Assembly (NCBI GenBank): GCA_028281785.1
Contig: JANQJG010000214.1
Span: 112,547-176,546, forward strand
Reading direction: 5' to 3'
Source of the DNA: Rhodospirillales bacterium
Lineage (GTDB): Bacteria; Pseudomonadota; Alphaproteobacteria; Rhodospirillales; Shumkoniaceae
DNA: 64,000 bases
Of this stretch, positions 1 to 8,231 are shown in pieces. Position 1 is the stretch's first letter. Every line of letters begins with the position of its first letter. The position numbers and the translations under genes were made by a program. The notes under the pieces were generated by a model that was not told the DNA's origin, did no database searches, and saw nothing but the letters and a program-made list of their open reading frames with translations.

Positions 1-736
1 CCGGCACCAGCGTGTTCTTGAGGGCATGGCCGAAATTGATCGAGCGATCCGTGAGGCCCCTGGCACGGGCGAACTTGATGTAGTCGGTCCGCAGGACCTC
101 CAGCATCTCGGTCCGCACGAGGCGCATCAGAAGGGTCATCTGAAAGAGCCCGAGGGTGATCGACGGCAGAATCAGGGCCTTCAGCCCGCTTACCGTCAGG
201 AAGCCCGTCGTCCACCAGCCCAGATCGACGACCTCCCCGCGCCCGAAGGACGGCAGGACGTTGAGGAACACGGAAAAGATGAGGATCAGGATGATCCCGG
301 TGAGAAATGTCGGCATGGATATGCCGAAAAGCGAAACCGCCTGAAGTACCTCGCTGGTGACCGTGTTTCGATGCAGCCCGGTATAGACACCGAGGGGAAT
401 TCCGATCACGAGGGCGACGATGCTCGCGCACAGCACCAGTTCCAACGTCGCCGGCAGGCGATCAGCGATCAATTCGGCAACGGGGCGCTTGTTGCGATAG
501 GAGATGCCGAGATCGCCGCGAAGGCAATTGAGGATGTAGCGGCCGAACTGGACGATTGCCGGATCGTCGAGGCCGAGCCTTTCGGCGAGCTCCTGTCGGA
601 ACTCGGCGGTGTCGTCCTCCGCCGCCATCGATTCGATCGGATCGCCGACATAACGAAACAGCGCGAAGGCAACCATGCCCACGGCCAGCATGACCAGCAA
701 AGCCTGAAAAAGTCGCCTCAAGACGAAAGCGATCAT
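1..736 (-). CDS. ABC transporter permease, DppB/OppB type (partial)
   Basis: Inner-membrane permease of a binding-protein-dependent importer of the peptide/nickel/opine class. About 245 codons are visible. They start with MIAFVLRRLFQALL, the usual first membrane segment, followed by an external loop with the family pattern (RYVGDP, LGLDDP, YRNKRPV). Further membrane segments follow, then the cytoplasmic loop that contacts the ATPase (RTDYIKFARARGL). The gene runs off the left edge, so its C-terminus and its partners (second permease, ATPases, binding protein) are not seen. The ATG at 736 has an AGGGAG ribosome site. The family is certain; the substrate cannot be told. Confidence 0.93.
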   Translation of the reverse strand, partial: MIAFVLRRLFQALLVMLAVGMVAFALFRYVGDPIESMAAEDDTAEFRQELAERLGLDDPAIVQFGRYILNCLRGDLGISYRNKRPVAELIADRLPATLELVLCASIVALVIGIPLGVYTGLHRNTVTSEVLQAVSLFGISMPTFLTGIILILIFSVFLNVLPSFGRGEVVDLGWWTTGFLTVSGLKALILPSITLGLFQMTLLMRLVRTEMLEVLRTDYIKFARARGLTDRSINFGHALKNTLVP

Positions 737-1029
737 CGTGCTCCCTGCGTCCTTTTCGTTTTGAGCCCCCGGCCGCGGGTAGATCGGACCGTCAGGTTAT
801 CTCGCACGCCTACCTTTCCGGAATAAAGACTGGCGGCTTCCATATCAAGCTTTTCCAGGCCATTTCCGGGGCTTCCGGGGGTCAGCTTCGGGAGGGGTGA
901 AGGTCAAACAGCCTTTATGAGCGTTCAACCCAGCGTTACACAAACGTTGAGGTAGAGATGCTTAAGCCCGAAACCCAATAGATTTATAATCTTCAATTAA
1001 ATGCTACTTAAAGTTATATCAGACCTCGA
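737..1029. other. Intergenic region upstream of the ABC permease
   Basis: 293 bases between the stop of the carbamoylase gene and the start of the ABC permease gene, both on the minus strand. The stretch at about 955-1020 is clearly AT-rich and is the likely place for the promoter of the ABC operon. No tRNA, strong hairpin terminator or small coding frame could be supported. Confidence 0.5.
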
Positions 1030-1968
1030 TCATCCTGAAGGAGGCCTTACTCCCACCTGCTCCGTGATTCGCCGATAGTGCTCGATGCGCCGGTGCTTGT
1101 CGAAATTGAACACCGTGCGTTTGACGTAATCGCCGACATCGAGATCGCAGTCGAAGGCGATCACCTCGTCCTCCTCGCCCAGCGCTCGCGCCACCACCTC
1201 GCCGGTTGGCGCGATGATGCACGACCCGCCGATCAGGTGATGGCCATCCTCCCGCCCCGCCTTCGCAGCCGCCACCACCCATGTACCGTTCTGATAGGCG
1301 CCGGCCTGCATGGTCAGCAGATGGTGGAACATCCTCAGATGAACAGGTTCGTCGTGGAAGATGTTCCGCGACGGCGTGTTGAAGCCGAGCGCGATCAGCT
1401 CCGCCCCCTGCAGCCCCATCACCCTGAAGGTCTCCGGCCAGCGCCGATCGTTGCAGATGCACATGCCGAGGACGCCGCCACAGGCCCGCCAGACCGGAAA
1501 GCCCAGATCGCCGACATCGAAGTACCGTTTCTCCAGATGCTGAAAGGGCGCCTCGGGCAGATGCTCGGCGTGCCCCGGCAGGTGCACCTTGCGATACTTG
1601 CCGAGGATTCGTCCGCCGCCGTCGACCAAAATCGAGGTGTTGTAGCGCTTGGCCGCGCCCCCCTCTTCCGTCAGCTCCGCATAGCCGAGGTAGAAGGCCA
1701 TGCCCAGCCGCGACGCCTCCTCGAAAAGGGGCCGGGTCTCGGGGCCCGGCATCTCACGCTCGAAATAGGTATCGACCTCCGCCTGGTCGGTCATCCAGTA
1801 GCGAGGAAAGAAGGTGGTCAGCGCGAGTTCCGGGAACACGACCAGCTTACACCCCGCCCCGTGGGCCTGCCGCAGCATGTCGAGCAGGCGATTGACCACG
1901 CTTGTCCGATCTTCCGCCCTGTGGATGGGGCCGAGCTGAGCCGCAGCAACCTTCAAAAGACGAGCCAT
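1030..1968 (-). CDS. N-carbamoyl-D-amino-acid hydrolase-like nitrilase-family amidase
   Basis: Carbon-nitrogen hydrolase (nitrilase superfamily), 312 residues, cytoplasmic. The catalytic triad sits at Glu47 (FPELAL), Lys127 (RKVHL) and Cys172 (CICNDRRWPE). I recall the same numbering for Agrobacterium D-carbamoylase, and the length also matches. The family releases CO2 and ammonia from N-carbamoyl amino acids. It is the last gene of a minus-strand run that starts with a TRAP transporter at 7863 and passes through two amidohydrolases. This context suggests the final cleavage of a carbamoyl intermediate from a nitrogen-ring compound. A beta-ureidopropionase-like substrate is also possible. Confidence 0.88.
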   Translation of the reverse strand: MARLLKVAAAQLGPIHRAEDRTSVVNRLLDMLRQAHGAGCKLVVFPELALTTFFPRYWMTDQAEVDTYFEREMPGPETRPLFEEASRLGMAFYLGYAELTEEGGAAKRYNTSILVDGGGRILGKYRKVHLPGHAEHLPEAPFQHLEKRYFDVGDLGFPVWRACGGVLGMCICNDRRWPETFRVMGLQGAELIALGFNTPSRNIFHDEPVHLRMFHHLLTMQAGAYQNGTWVVAAAKAGREDGHHLIGGSCIIAPTGEVVARALGEEDEVIAFDCDLDVGDYVKRTVFNFDKHRRIEHYRRITEQVGVRPPSG

Positions 1969-2029
1969 GCGATGAGTTCCTCAATCAATGTCTTCATGCC
2001 GAAATCCCTGGCCGGATCGCTCCGGGGGA

Positions 2030-3238
2030 TCACCCGGCCGGATCTTCGATAGCCTTCAGATAGGCGCCGTCCCGTGCAACGATCCGGCCGTTCTTGAGGA
2101 CCAGCTTGCGTGGCGGATGCGCGACCACCGCCTCCGGAACGCATTGGGCATCGACCACGCAGAGGTCCGCCGGCGCACCCGGAGCCAGCCCCCAGGGGCT
2201 GTCGCCCCGAACCCGCGCCGCCGCCGCGGTCACCATGTCGAAGACCGCCATCAGATCTTCGTCGCGGCGGAAATCCGCCCGCCAGCCGATCAGCATGGCA
2301 CGCTCCAGCATGTCGCCGCTGCCGTAGGGCGACCAGGTATCGCGGATGTCGTCATTGCCCGCGAACACCTCGACGCCGGCCGCACGCAGGCGCAGGATCG
2401 GCGGCAGGTAGAACCCGCCAGCGCCGTGGGTGACCAGGGAAACGCCGGCCCGCGCCATGCGCTCCGCCGTCTCGTCGCTTTTCCTCTCGGAGACCATCGC
2501 CAGGCTGAAGCCATGGCTGACCGTAACCTTGCCCTGCATGCCGTGGGACTCGGCGCGCTCGCAGATGCGCTCGATGGAATGGATCCCCGCCTCGCCCGGC
2601 TCGTGCAGGTGGATGTCGATGCCGACGCCGTGCCTTTCGGCGACATCGAAGATACCGTCCAGCTGGCCGACCGCGTCATGGTCGACGACCAAGGGGTCCA
2701 TGCCGCCCACCAGATCGGCGCCGGCGCGGATCGCCTCGTCGAGCACGTCGAGCGTACCCGGCCGGCTGACGACGCCGCTTTGCGGAAAGGCGACGATCTG
2801 GATATCGACCCGGTCACGATAGCGTTCGCGCGCCCGCAGCATGCTCTCCAAACGCGTAAGCCGGATGTCGGTGTCGACATCGATATGGGTGCGCATATGG
2901 GAGGTGCCGAAGGCGACGCAGATCTCGATCAGGGTCGCGGCGCGCTCCTCGACCGGAAGGTTAAGCCGCTTCTCCGTGGTTTTTTCCGTCTCGATACGGC
3001 TCCATCGGGTCGGGCCGGCCTGATACGGCAACCATTTGCGGCCGATCAACGTCTTGTCCAGATGCATATGCCCGTCCGTAAAGCCGGGCAGGACAAGGGC
3101 GCCCCCGAGATCGATCCGCCTTGCCTCGCCGTTCGCGACGTCGCCGATATCGGCGATCCGTCCTTCGCCGATTGCGATATTGCCCTTGGAACCGTCGGGC
3201 AGCAGGGCATTTGCGAGAACGTAGTCCGTTCGGCTCAT
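2030..3238 (-). CDS. Cytosine deaminase/AtzC-like metal-dependent amidohydrolase
   Basis: 402-residue amidohydrolase-superfamily enzyme. Metal and catalytic positions are visible: HMH at 57-59, HLHEPGE (His210, His212, Glu213), SHG (His242) and GNDDIRD (Asp296). The HLHxPGE form is closer to N-isopropylammelide hydrolase AtzC than to CodA, while GNDDIRDTW matches the CodA motif. Expected chemistry is hydrolytic deamination or ring-bond cleavage of a pyrimidine- or triazine-like ring. The start is set at the ATG giving MSRTDYVL. A longer in-frame extension upstream overlaps the neighbouring deaminase gene and has no homologous look. It lies 44 bases downstream of the next amidohydrolase gene. 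Confidence 0.85.
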   Translation of the reverse strand: MSRTDYVLANALLPDGSKGNIAIGEGRIADIGDVANGEARRIDLGGALVLPGFTDGHMHLDKTLIGRKWLPYQAGPTRWSRIETEKTTEKRLNLPVEERAATLIEICVAFGTSHMRTHIDVDTDIRLTRLESMLRARERYRDRVDIQIVAFPQSGVVSRPGTLDVLDEAIRAGADLVGGMDPLVVDHDAVGQLDGIFDVAERHGVGIDIHLHEPGEAGIHSIERICERAESHGMQGKVTVSHGFSLAMVSERKSDETAERMARAGVSLVTHGAGGFYLPPILRLRAAGVEVFAGNDDIRDTWSPYGSGDMLERAMLIGWRADFRRDEDLMAVFDMVTAAAARVRGDSPWGLAPGAPADLCVVDAQCVPEAVVAHPPRKLVLKNGRIVARDGAYLKAIEDPAG

Positions 3239-3282
3239 CTCCGAGGTCTCCCTGTATCGATCGCCCACAGCCGCTCGAAAGA

Positions 3283-4737
3283 TCAGGTCGCGGCCGCCTC
3301 GCCATAGCGGCTCTGGCCCCAGAAACCGGGACGCAGTTCCAGAAGCCGGCGCAGATCGGTGCGGTCCAGCATGGCCTCGGTTTCGCGCTGGGCGAAGTCG
3401 AGAACCTCCGCCTCGTCGACCGTCTTCACCTGCCGGTTCTCCATAAGCACCTGGCCGTTCACGAGGACCGTGTCGACATCCGACCCGCTGACGAAATAGG
3501 CGACACGCGAGAGTGCCATGTTGAGCGGATAGAGATGCGGTTTGGCCATGTCGATGAGGATGATGTCGGCCTTCTTGCCCGGCTCGAGCGACCCGATCTG
3601 GTCGTCGAGGCCAAGCCCGCGCGCGGCATCGATCGTCAGCATTTCCAGCACCTTTCCCGGCGGCAGATAGCTCTCGTCCCGGAAGTGGAAGCGGTGGTAA
3701 TGCATGCAGTGGGACATGTGGCGGAACATGTCGTAGCTGCGGTCGGGCGCGGTTCCGTCGGAGCCCAGCATCACCGTGACCCCGAGATCGAGCAGCTCGG
3801 TCACCGGGCAACGGCCGCGAACGGACATGATGGCGCTGGGATTGTGGACCACGCGGGTGTCGGTCTCGCGAACCGCCGCGATGTCCTCCTCGGTCAGGTC
3901 GACACAGTGCGACATGAAGGCGTCCGGCCCGAGGATGTCGAAGTTTTCGCGGGCAAAGGCGATGCTGCCGCTTTTGTGGCCGTCCTGGGTGAACAGCACG
4001 GAATATTGGTGGGAGAGGTCGCGCACCGCCTTGGCCTGCGCCTTGATCTCGTCGAGCGCGGCGGCGGAGAGCGCTCGCCCGTCCCGGCCATAGACCGGAA
4101 GCTGGAGGCAGATCTGGATGCGGTTGTCGGAAGCGCCGTGCCAGCGCTGGATCAGGGTTTCGCAGGTCGCGAGGATATCGTCCATGGAGATCGGGACGTC
4201 GCGGCGGTTCCCGCCCTCCCAGCGGGCGTAGTTACGCGGGAAAGGCGGCCGGCACGGCCCGACGGCGAGGAAATTGCGGACGCCCACCCGTTCGACCGCC
4301 TCGCAGTGGCGGTCGCCGAAGGCCGGGTCGTCCGTCCGCATGATGCTGTCGCCGCCGCCAAAATACGAAACCCCCGTCGTGGTGCCGCATTTCAGGCGCT
4401 CCAGGGCGGAAAGCAGGGCCTCGGCGTGCCAGAACTCCTCGGTCGAGCCGACGGTGTAGATCTTTTCGCACGCCTCGAACCAGGCCTGGGAGTCGTCGCA
4501 GCCCATGGTCTTGACCAGACCGTGTCCGGCATGGGCATGGGCGTCGATCAGCCCCGGCATCACCACCTTGCGATTCGCGTCGATGATTCGGGCGGCCGGG
4601 TGCGCCGCCGCGAGATCGGCGCTCGGGCCGACCGCGACAATGCCGTCCCCGTCGATCGCCACGGCGCCGTCATCTATGACCCGACGCTCCGAATCCATGG
4701 TGACGACGATGCCGCCCGTGATCAGAATATCCGCCAT
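3283..4737 (-). CDS. Amidohydrolase, AtzB/SsnA/TrzN-like deaminase
   Basis: 484-residue amidohydrolase-superfamily protein of the chlorohydrolase/guanine-deaminase-like branch. It has the N-terminal beta-sandwich segment, then HAH at residues 67-69 (LIDAHAHAG), His254 (QDGHKSG), His277 (SHCVDL) and Asp327 (LGSDGTA), the complete set for a mononuclear metal site. C-terminal text (GSLEPGKKADIILID) is also typical. Likely reaction: removal of an amino, alkylamino or chloro group from a nitrogen heterocycle. The ATG at 4737 follows a GGGGGAGG ribosome site. It stands between the TRAP permease gene and the AtzC-like gene, so all three are probably co-expressed. Confidence 0.86.
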   Translation of the reverse strand: MADILITGGIVVTMDSERRVIDDGAVAIDGDGIVAVGPSADLAAAHPAARIIDANRKVVMPGLIDAHAHAGHGLVKTMGCDDSQAWFEACEKIYTVGSTEEFWHAEALLSALERLKCGTTTGVSYFGGGDSIMRTDDPAFGDRHCEAVERVGVRNFLAVGPCRPPFPRNYARWEGGNRRDVPISMDDILATCETLIQRWHGASDNRIQICLQLPVYGRDGRALSAAALDEIKAQAKAVRDLSHQYSVLFTQDGHKSGSIAFARENFDILGPDAFMSHCVDLTEEDIAAVRETDTRVVHNPSAIMSVRGRCPVTELLDLGVTVMLGSDGTAPDRSYDMFRHMSHCMHYHRFHFRDESYLPPGKVLEMLTIDAARGLGLDDQIGSLEPGKKADIILIDMAKPHLYPLNMALSRVAYFVSGSDVDTVLVNGQVLMENRQVKTVDEAEVLDFAQRETEAMLDRTDLRRLLELRPGFWGQSRYGEAAAT

Positions 4738-4878
4738 GCTGCCTCCCCCTCTTTCTTGCAAAGTGGAACCAAGCCAAGGCTCCGCCCCGGGACGCAACAT
4801 AATCGGTAATCCACGGTCGCGTCGATATCTCAAAGCACCGCACCGGGGCAGCCGACGTTTCGTTTCGCGCAAAGCGTG

Positions 4879-6201
4879 CTATCTCAGAAGCTCCGTCACG
4901 CCGGGGAAGAACAGCACGATCGCCAGAACCACCGCCTGAAGAATAATGAAGGGCCAAACGCTCGCGAATATTCGGTTTAGTGTGACGCCGGGCGGGGCCA
5001 CGCTCTTCAGGAAGAACGCGGCGGGACCGAAGGGCGGCGACAGGAAGGAAACCTGCATGTTGACGCAGAACAGGATGCCGAACCAGACGGGATCGAAGCC
5101 GAGTTTCTCGATGATCGGGATATAGACCGGCATGGTCAGCAGCGCGATTCCCACCCAGTCGAGGAACATGCCGAGCACGAGCAGAATGCCCATCATCACC
5201 ATGACGATGCCGATCGCCGGCAGATCGATGGACAGGAAAAGGTTCTCGATGAAACGGATTCCGCCCATCAGACTGTAAACGCCGATCAGCGCGCTGGCCC
5301 CGATGCCGATCCAAATGATCATCCCGCAGGTTTGGATGGTCTGCTTCAGGCTGTCGTACAATAGCTCCCATGAGAATTCGCCGCGCACAATGGTCGCCAG
5401 AATCATCCCCGCTGCGCCGACACAGGCGGACTCGGTGACGGACGCGACGCCCATGTAGATGCTGCCCAATACGCAAAACGCGACGAAAACGGGAAGCCCC
5501 ACCCGCAAGACGAAGGGCATCCGGTGCCGATTCTCGACTGGCGCGGGATTGGCCGCTCCGCCGCTCGCATCCAGAACGGTTCGGGGGGCAAGGTCGGGGT
5601 TTATCCAGCACCGAATCAGAACGTAGGAGATGTAAAGGCCGGCAAGGATCAGGGCCGGGATGACGGCGGCGGCGAACAGGTCGGCGATCGAGACATTGGC
5701 CACGAGGCCATAAAGCACGAGTACGATCGAGGGCGGAACCATGGTGCCCAGCGCCCCGCCGGCGCAGACGACGCCGATGGCCAGCTTATCCTGGTATCCG
5801 AGCCGAAGCATCTGCGGCAATGCGAGCATGCCGAGCAGGACGATCTCGCCACCAATGATCCCCGACATCGCCGCGAGGAATACGGCGACAACCAGGGTCT
5901 GGACGGCGACCCCGCCGCGAACCCGGCGCGAGATCAAGCTCATGGTGTCGTAGAGGTCGCGTGCGATTCCCGACCGGTCCATGACCGCGGCCATCAGCAC
6001 GAACATGGGGACGGATACGAAAATGTACTGAGTGACGAAGGTATAGACGCGGGAGATGATCAGCCCCACGCCGTTCATTCCGAAGAAGGTATAGCCGAGG
6101 ACGAGGGCGATCAGCCCGGTCACGAAGGCCAGCGGCAAGCCGACGAGAAGCAGCAGAATGACAGCCGCGACGATGAGGATGGTGATCGTGCCGAGGTCCA
6201 T
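4879..6201 (-). CDS. TRAP transporter large permease (DctM family), system 1
   Basis: 440-residue DctM-type subunit, the ion-coupled transport channel of a TRAP importer, with about twelve hydrophobic segments. Family signatures are present: MSGIIGGEIVLLGMLALP, GGALGTMVPPSIVL and the C-terminal NMQVSFLSPPFGPAAFFLK. It starts 9 bases after the small permease gene ends, so the two are translationally close. It is strongly similar along its length to the DctM at 8232-9551, suggesting duplication of a whole transporter. Confidence 0.95.
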   Translation of the reverse strand: MDLGTITILIVAAVILLLLVGLPLAFVTGLIALVLGYTFFGMNGVGLIISRVYTFVTQYIFVSVPMFVLMAAVMDRSGIARDLYDTMSLISRRVRGGVAVQTLVVAVFLAAMSGIIGGEIVLLGMLALPQMLRLGYQDKLAIGVVCAGGALGTMVPPSIVLVLYGLVANVSIADLFAAAVIPALILAGLYISYVLIRCWINPDLAPRTVLDASGGAANPAPVENRHRMPFVLRVGLPVFVAFCVLGSIYMGVASVTESACVGAAGMILATIVRGEFSWELLYDSLKQTIQTCGMIIWIGIGASALIGVYSLMGGIRFIENLFLSIDLPAIGIVMVMMGILLVLGMFLDWVGIALLTMPVYIPIIEKLGFDPVWFGILFCVNMQVSFLSPPFGPAAFFLKSVAPPGVTLNRIFASVWPFIILQAVVLAIVLFFPGVTELLR

Positions 6202-6210
6202 GCCGATCCC

Positions 6211-6747
6211 TCAATCGCCGCGTTTGCGGATCAGCCGGACGAGATGTAGGATCGCCTGGACGGTCATCAGGATCACGACCAGTAACAGAAATCCTTTTAA
6301 AATCGCGGGAGAGACCGAGTTCCATGCCGACCCGGTGGTCTCGAGCCGGAACTCCCCGCGCGGCGTGAACCACGCCTTTCTGGACATGCCCCAGGCGGCC
6401 GCGGCGAGCATGCCCATATAGACCAGAACGACCGTGACATTGAAGAAATCGGCCAGCCGGCGGTAGCGCGGTGGCAGGGCCTCGTAGAGCAGCGTGATCC
6501 GAATGTGCTCGTTCTTGGCCAGGCAGTAGGCGCCACCGTACATCAGGCAAAGGCCGACGATCAGGATCGTGCTCTCATGCACCCAGGCAGTCGGCGAGCC
6601 GAACGCATAGCGGCTGACCACCTCGGAAATACTGATGACGACGGCGACCAGAAACAGAACGCTCAACACGTTGCCGAACCGCACGACCCATCGGTCCAGA
6701 ATACCTTCCGGTTCGGCCCCGATTCTGTCTTTGAAGGAGCTGGGCAT
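6211..6747 (-). CDS. TRAP transporter small permease (DctQ family), system 1
   Basis: 178-residue four-helix membrane protein of the DctQ family. It has the usual pattern of a first helix, VVSRYAFGSPTAWVHE between helices 1 and 2, and LCLMYGGAYCLAKNEHIRI after the second helix. It joins the large permease in the membrane complex. It lies between the binding-protein and large-permease genes. A 14-base-pair hairpin sits in the gap towards the binding-protein gene. Confidence 0.92.
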   Translation of the reverse strand: MPSSFKDRIGAEPEGILDRWVVRFGNVLSVLFLVAVVISISEVVSRYAFGSPTAWVHESTILIVGLCLMYGGAYCLAKNEHIRITLLYEALPPRYRRLADFFNVTVVLVYMGMLAAAAWGMSRKAWFTPRGEFRLETTGSAWNSVSPAILKGFLLLVVILMTVQAILHLVRLIRKRGD

Positions 6748-6767
6748 GATATCCGCAGGCCCTCAAA

Positions 6768-6800
6768 TCCGCCGCCCGGGCGGCACGCCCGGGCGGCGGA
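6768..6800 (-). promoter_or_regulatory. GC-rich intercistronic hairpin between dctP and dctQ, system 1
   Basis: Perfect inverted repeat of 14 bases (TCCGCCGCCCGGGC and its complement) around a 5-base loop, in the 75-base gap after the binding-protein stop codon. No T-run follows, so it is more likely an mRNA-stabilising or processing hairpin than a full terminator. Such structures are a known way to make more periplasmic binding protein than membrane subunits. Confidence 0.6.
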
Positions 6801-6822
6801 ATCAAAGGCTGTTCGGTGGAGC

Positions 6823-7863
6823 CTAGATCTTACCCGTGGCCTTCAGATGCGCGATGATCGCATCATACACCTTCGTCGACATTTCGGAACGGGCGGCATA
6901 GCCCTCCCAAACCTTCTGCGCGATCTGGCGAAACTTGACCTTCTCGCTTTCGGGCCAGGACACGATGTTGACGTTTTTGTCCGTGAGGGCTTCGGCCGCG
7001 ACCTTGGCATCGGCCAATTCCAACTCGCCGGCATAGCGAAACGAGAAATCGACAACCGCAGAGTTAAGGATCTGCTTCAGATCGTCCGGCAGACCGTCAT
7101 AGATCTCCTTGTTCATGGAGACCTCGATGGTCGGCATCGAATGGAAACCCGGATGGACAGGGTTCGGGGCGACCTTGTGCAGGCCGGAGCTGTGGTTGAC
7201 CGAGAAGACGGTGGCATCAGCGGCGTCGATCACACCCTTGTCGAGGGAGGTATAGACCTCCGAGAAGGGCAGGTTGACCGGCGCCGCGCCGGCGGCAGCG
7301 AACACGTCCTGCACCATGCCCTCGGGCGCGCGCATCTTCAGGCCCTGCAGGTCATCGACGCCCTTGAGCAGCTTCTTGGAAACGAAGGCCTCGAGGCCAG
7401 TCGTGCCGGCACCAAGGAACTGAAGGCCATACTGGTTGTGCAGCTCGTTGAAGAGCTCCTTCCCGCCCCCATAGTAGATGAAAAGATAGAGCTCGTTCGG
7501 GCTGCCCCAGGCGCCGACGAAGTTCCCGAGCAGCGCGTAAGCGGGATCCCGTCCTGCCCAGTACGAAGCATCGGTGATGTGGCCCGTCAGAATTCCCGAG
7601 CCCACGGCGTCGAGCGTTTCCTTGTAGTCGACGACGCTGCCGACGGGCAGAACGTCGATCTTGATACGGCCGCCCGTGAGGGCGCTGACCCGATCGCTCC
7701 AAAAGGCTTTCTGGATCTCGTAATTCGCCTCGCCGGCTTGGTTTGAACTCTGGAACGTCCATTCATAGTCCGCGGCAAGGGACGGCGCCGCAGCCATCGC
7801 CGCCCCGACGACGCCAGCCGCAATCGTCCCGATGAATTGCCGTTTGGATAGAAAGATACCCAT
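6823..7863 (-). CDS. TRAP transporter solute-binding protein (DctP family), system 1
   Basis: 346-residue periplasmic receptor. The start at 7863 gives MGIFLSKRQFIGTIAAG, a signal sequence with a lysine-arginine (Tat-like) n-region ending near ALA-ADY, and it follows a GGAG site. Family features: the MRAPEG segment with the ligand-binding arginine, and SEVYTSLDKGVIDAAD before VHPGFHSMPT. This pattern resembles the 2-oxoacid/lactate-binding TRAP receptors (TakP type), so an acidic ligand is likely. First gene of the operon that continues with DctQ, DctM and three hydrolases. Confidence 0.93.
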   Translation of the reverse strand: MGIFLSKRQFIGTIAAGVVGAAMAAAPSLAADYEWTFQSSNQAGEANYEIQKAFWSDRVSALTGGRIKIDVLPVGSVVDYKETLDAVGSGILTGHITDASYWAGRDPAYALLGNFVGAWGSPNELYLFIYYGGGKELFNELHNQYGLQFLGAGTTGLEAFVSKKLLKGVDDLQGLKMRAPEGMVQDVFAAAGAAPVNLPFSEVYTSLDKGVIDAADATVFSVNHSSGLHKVAPNPVHPGFHSMPTIEVSMNKEIYDGLPDDLKQILNSAVVDFSFRYAGELELADAKVAAEALTDKNVNIVSWPESEKVKFRQIAQKVWEGYAARSEMSTKVYDAIIAHLKATGKI

Positions 7864-8231
7864 CTTCGCTCTCCTGTTTTGTGCTTCCTCTCGTTTGGCC
7901 GCCGCATGAGCCGGCGCGGATTTCCTCCTTTTGACCACGCATCGGCAGCCAAAAGCCGCGCGCCAGCCTTCGCGTGATCCACCGGCAATCATTGGGACGG
8001 GTCCGACACCCGGCGGAAGTCGTAATTCCCGCTTCTTTAGACGTGTGTCAGGGACTTACCTCCGCTGCAAATTGGGGCGCAGTTCCGCCGCGCCTCCTGA
8101 TAACGTTATGATCATTATACCAGTTGCCGGAAGCAGTCAATCGCGATCTCCGGATGGGCCAAGCGGAACGGAATCAACCGTACGGCAAACCGGCCCCGGG
8201 GTCGTTGAAACAGCGTTTACTTTTTTTTGGA
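7864..8231. other. Intergenic region between the two tandem TRAP systems
   Basis: 368 non-coding bases. They must hold the minus-strand promoter of the TRAP/amidohydrolase operon. A short AT-rich stretch at 8099-8121 contains two small palindromes (ATAACGTTAT at 8100-8109 and ATGATCAT at 8108-8115) that could be a regulator site. The stretch next to 8231 has a run of eight T but no preceding hairpin. No gene was seen. Confidence 0.45.

Noticed and set aside
1988..3307. 439-codon open frame on the plus strand
   Set aside because: Antisense to the AtzC-like amidohydrolase and without recognisable motifs.
3239..3811. N-terminal extension of the AtzC-like protein
   Set aside because: In frame, but it overlaps the neighbouring deaminase gene by more than 500 bases, has no similarity to the family and lies before a normal start.
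3121..4809. 562-codon open frame on the plus strand
   Set aside because: Antisense to the AtzB-like deaminase, whose metal-site motifs are complete. Composition of the plus-strand frame is not protein-like.
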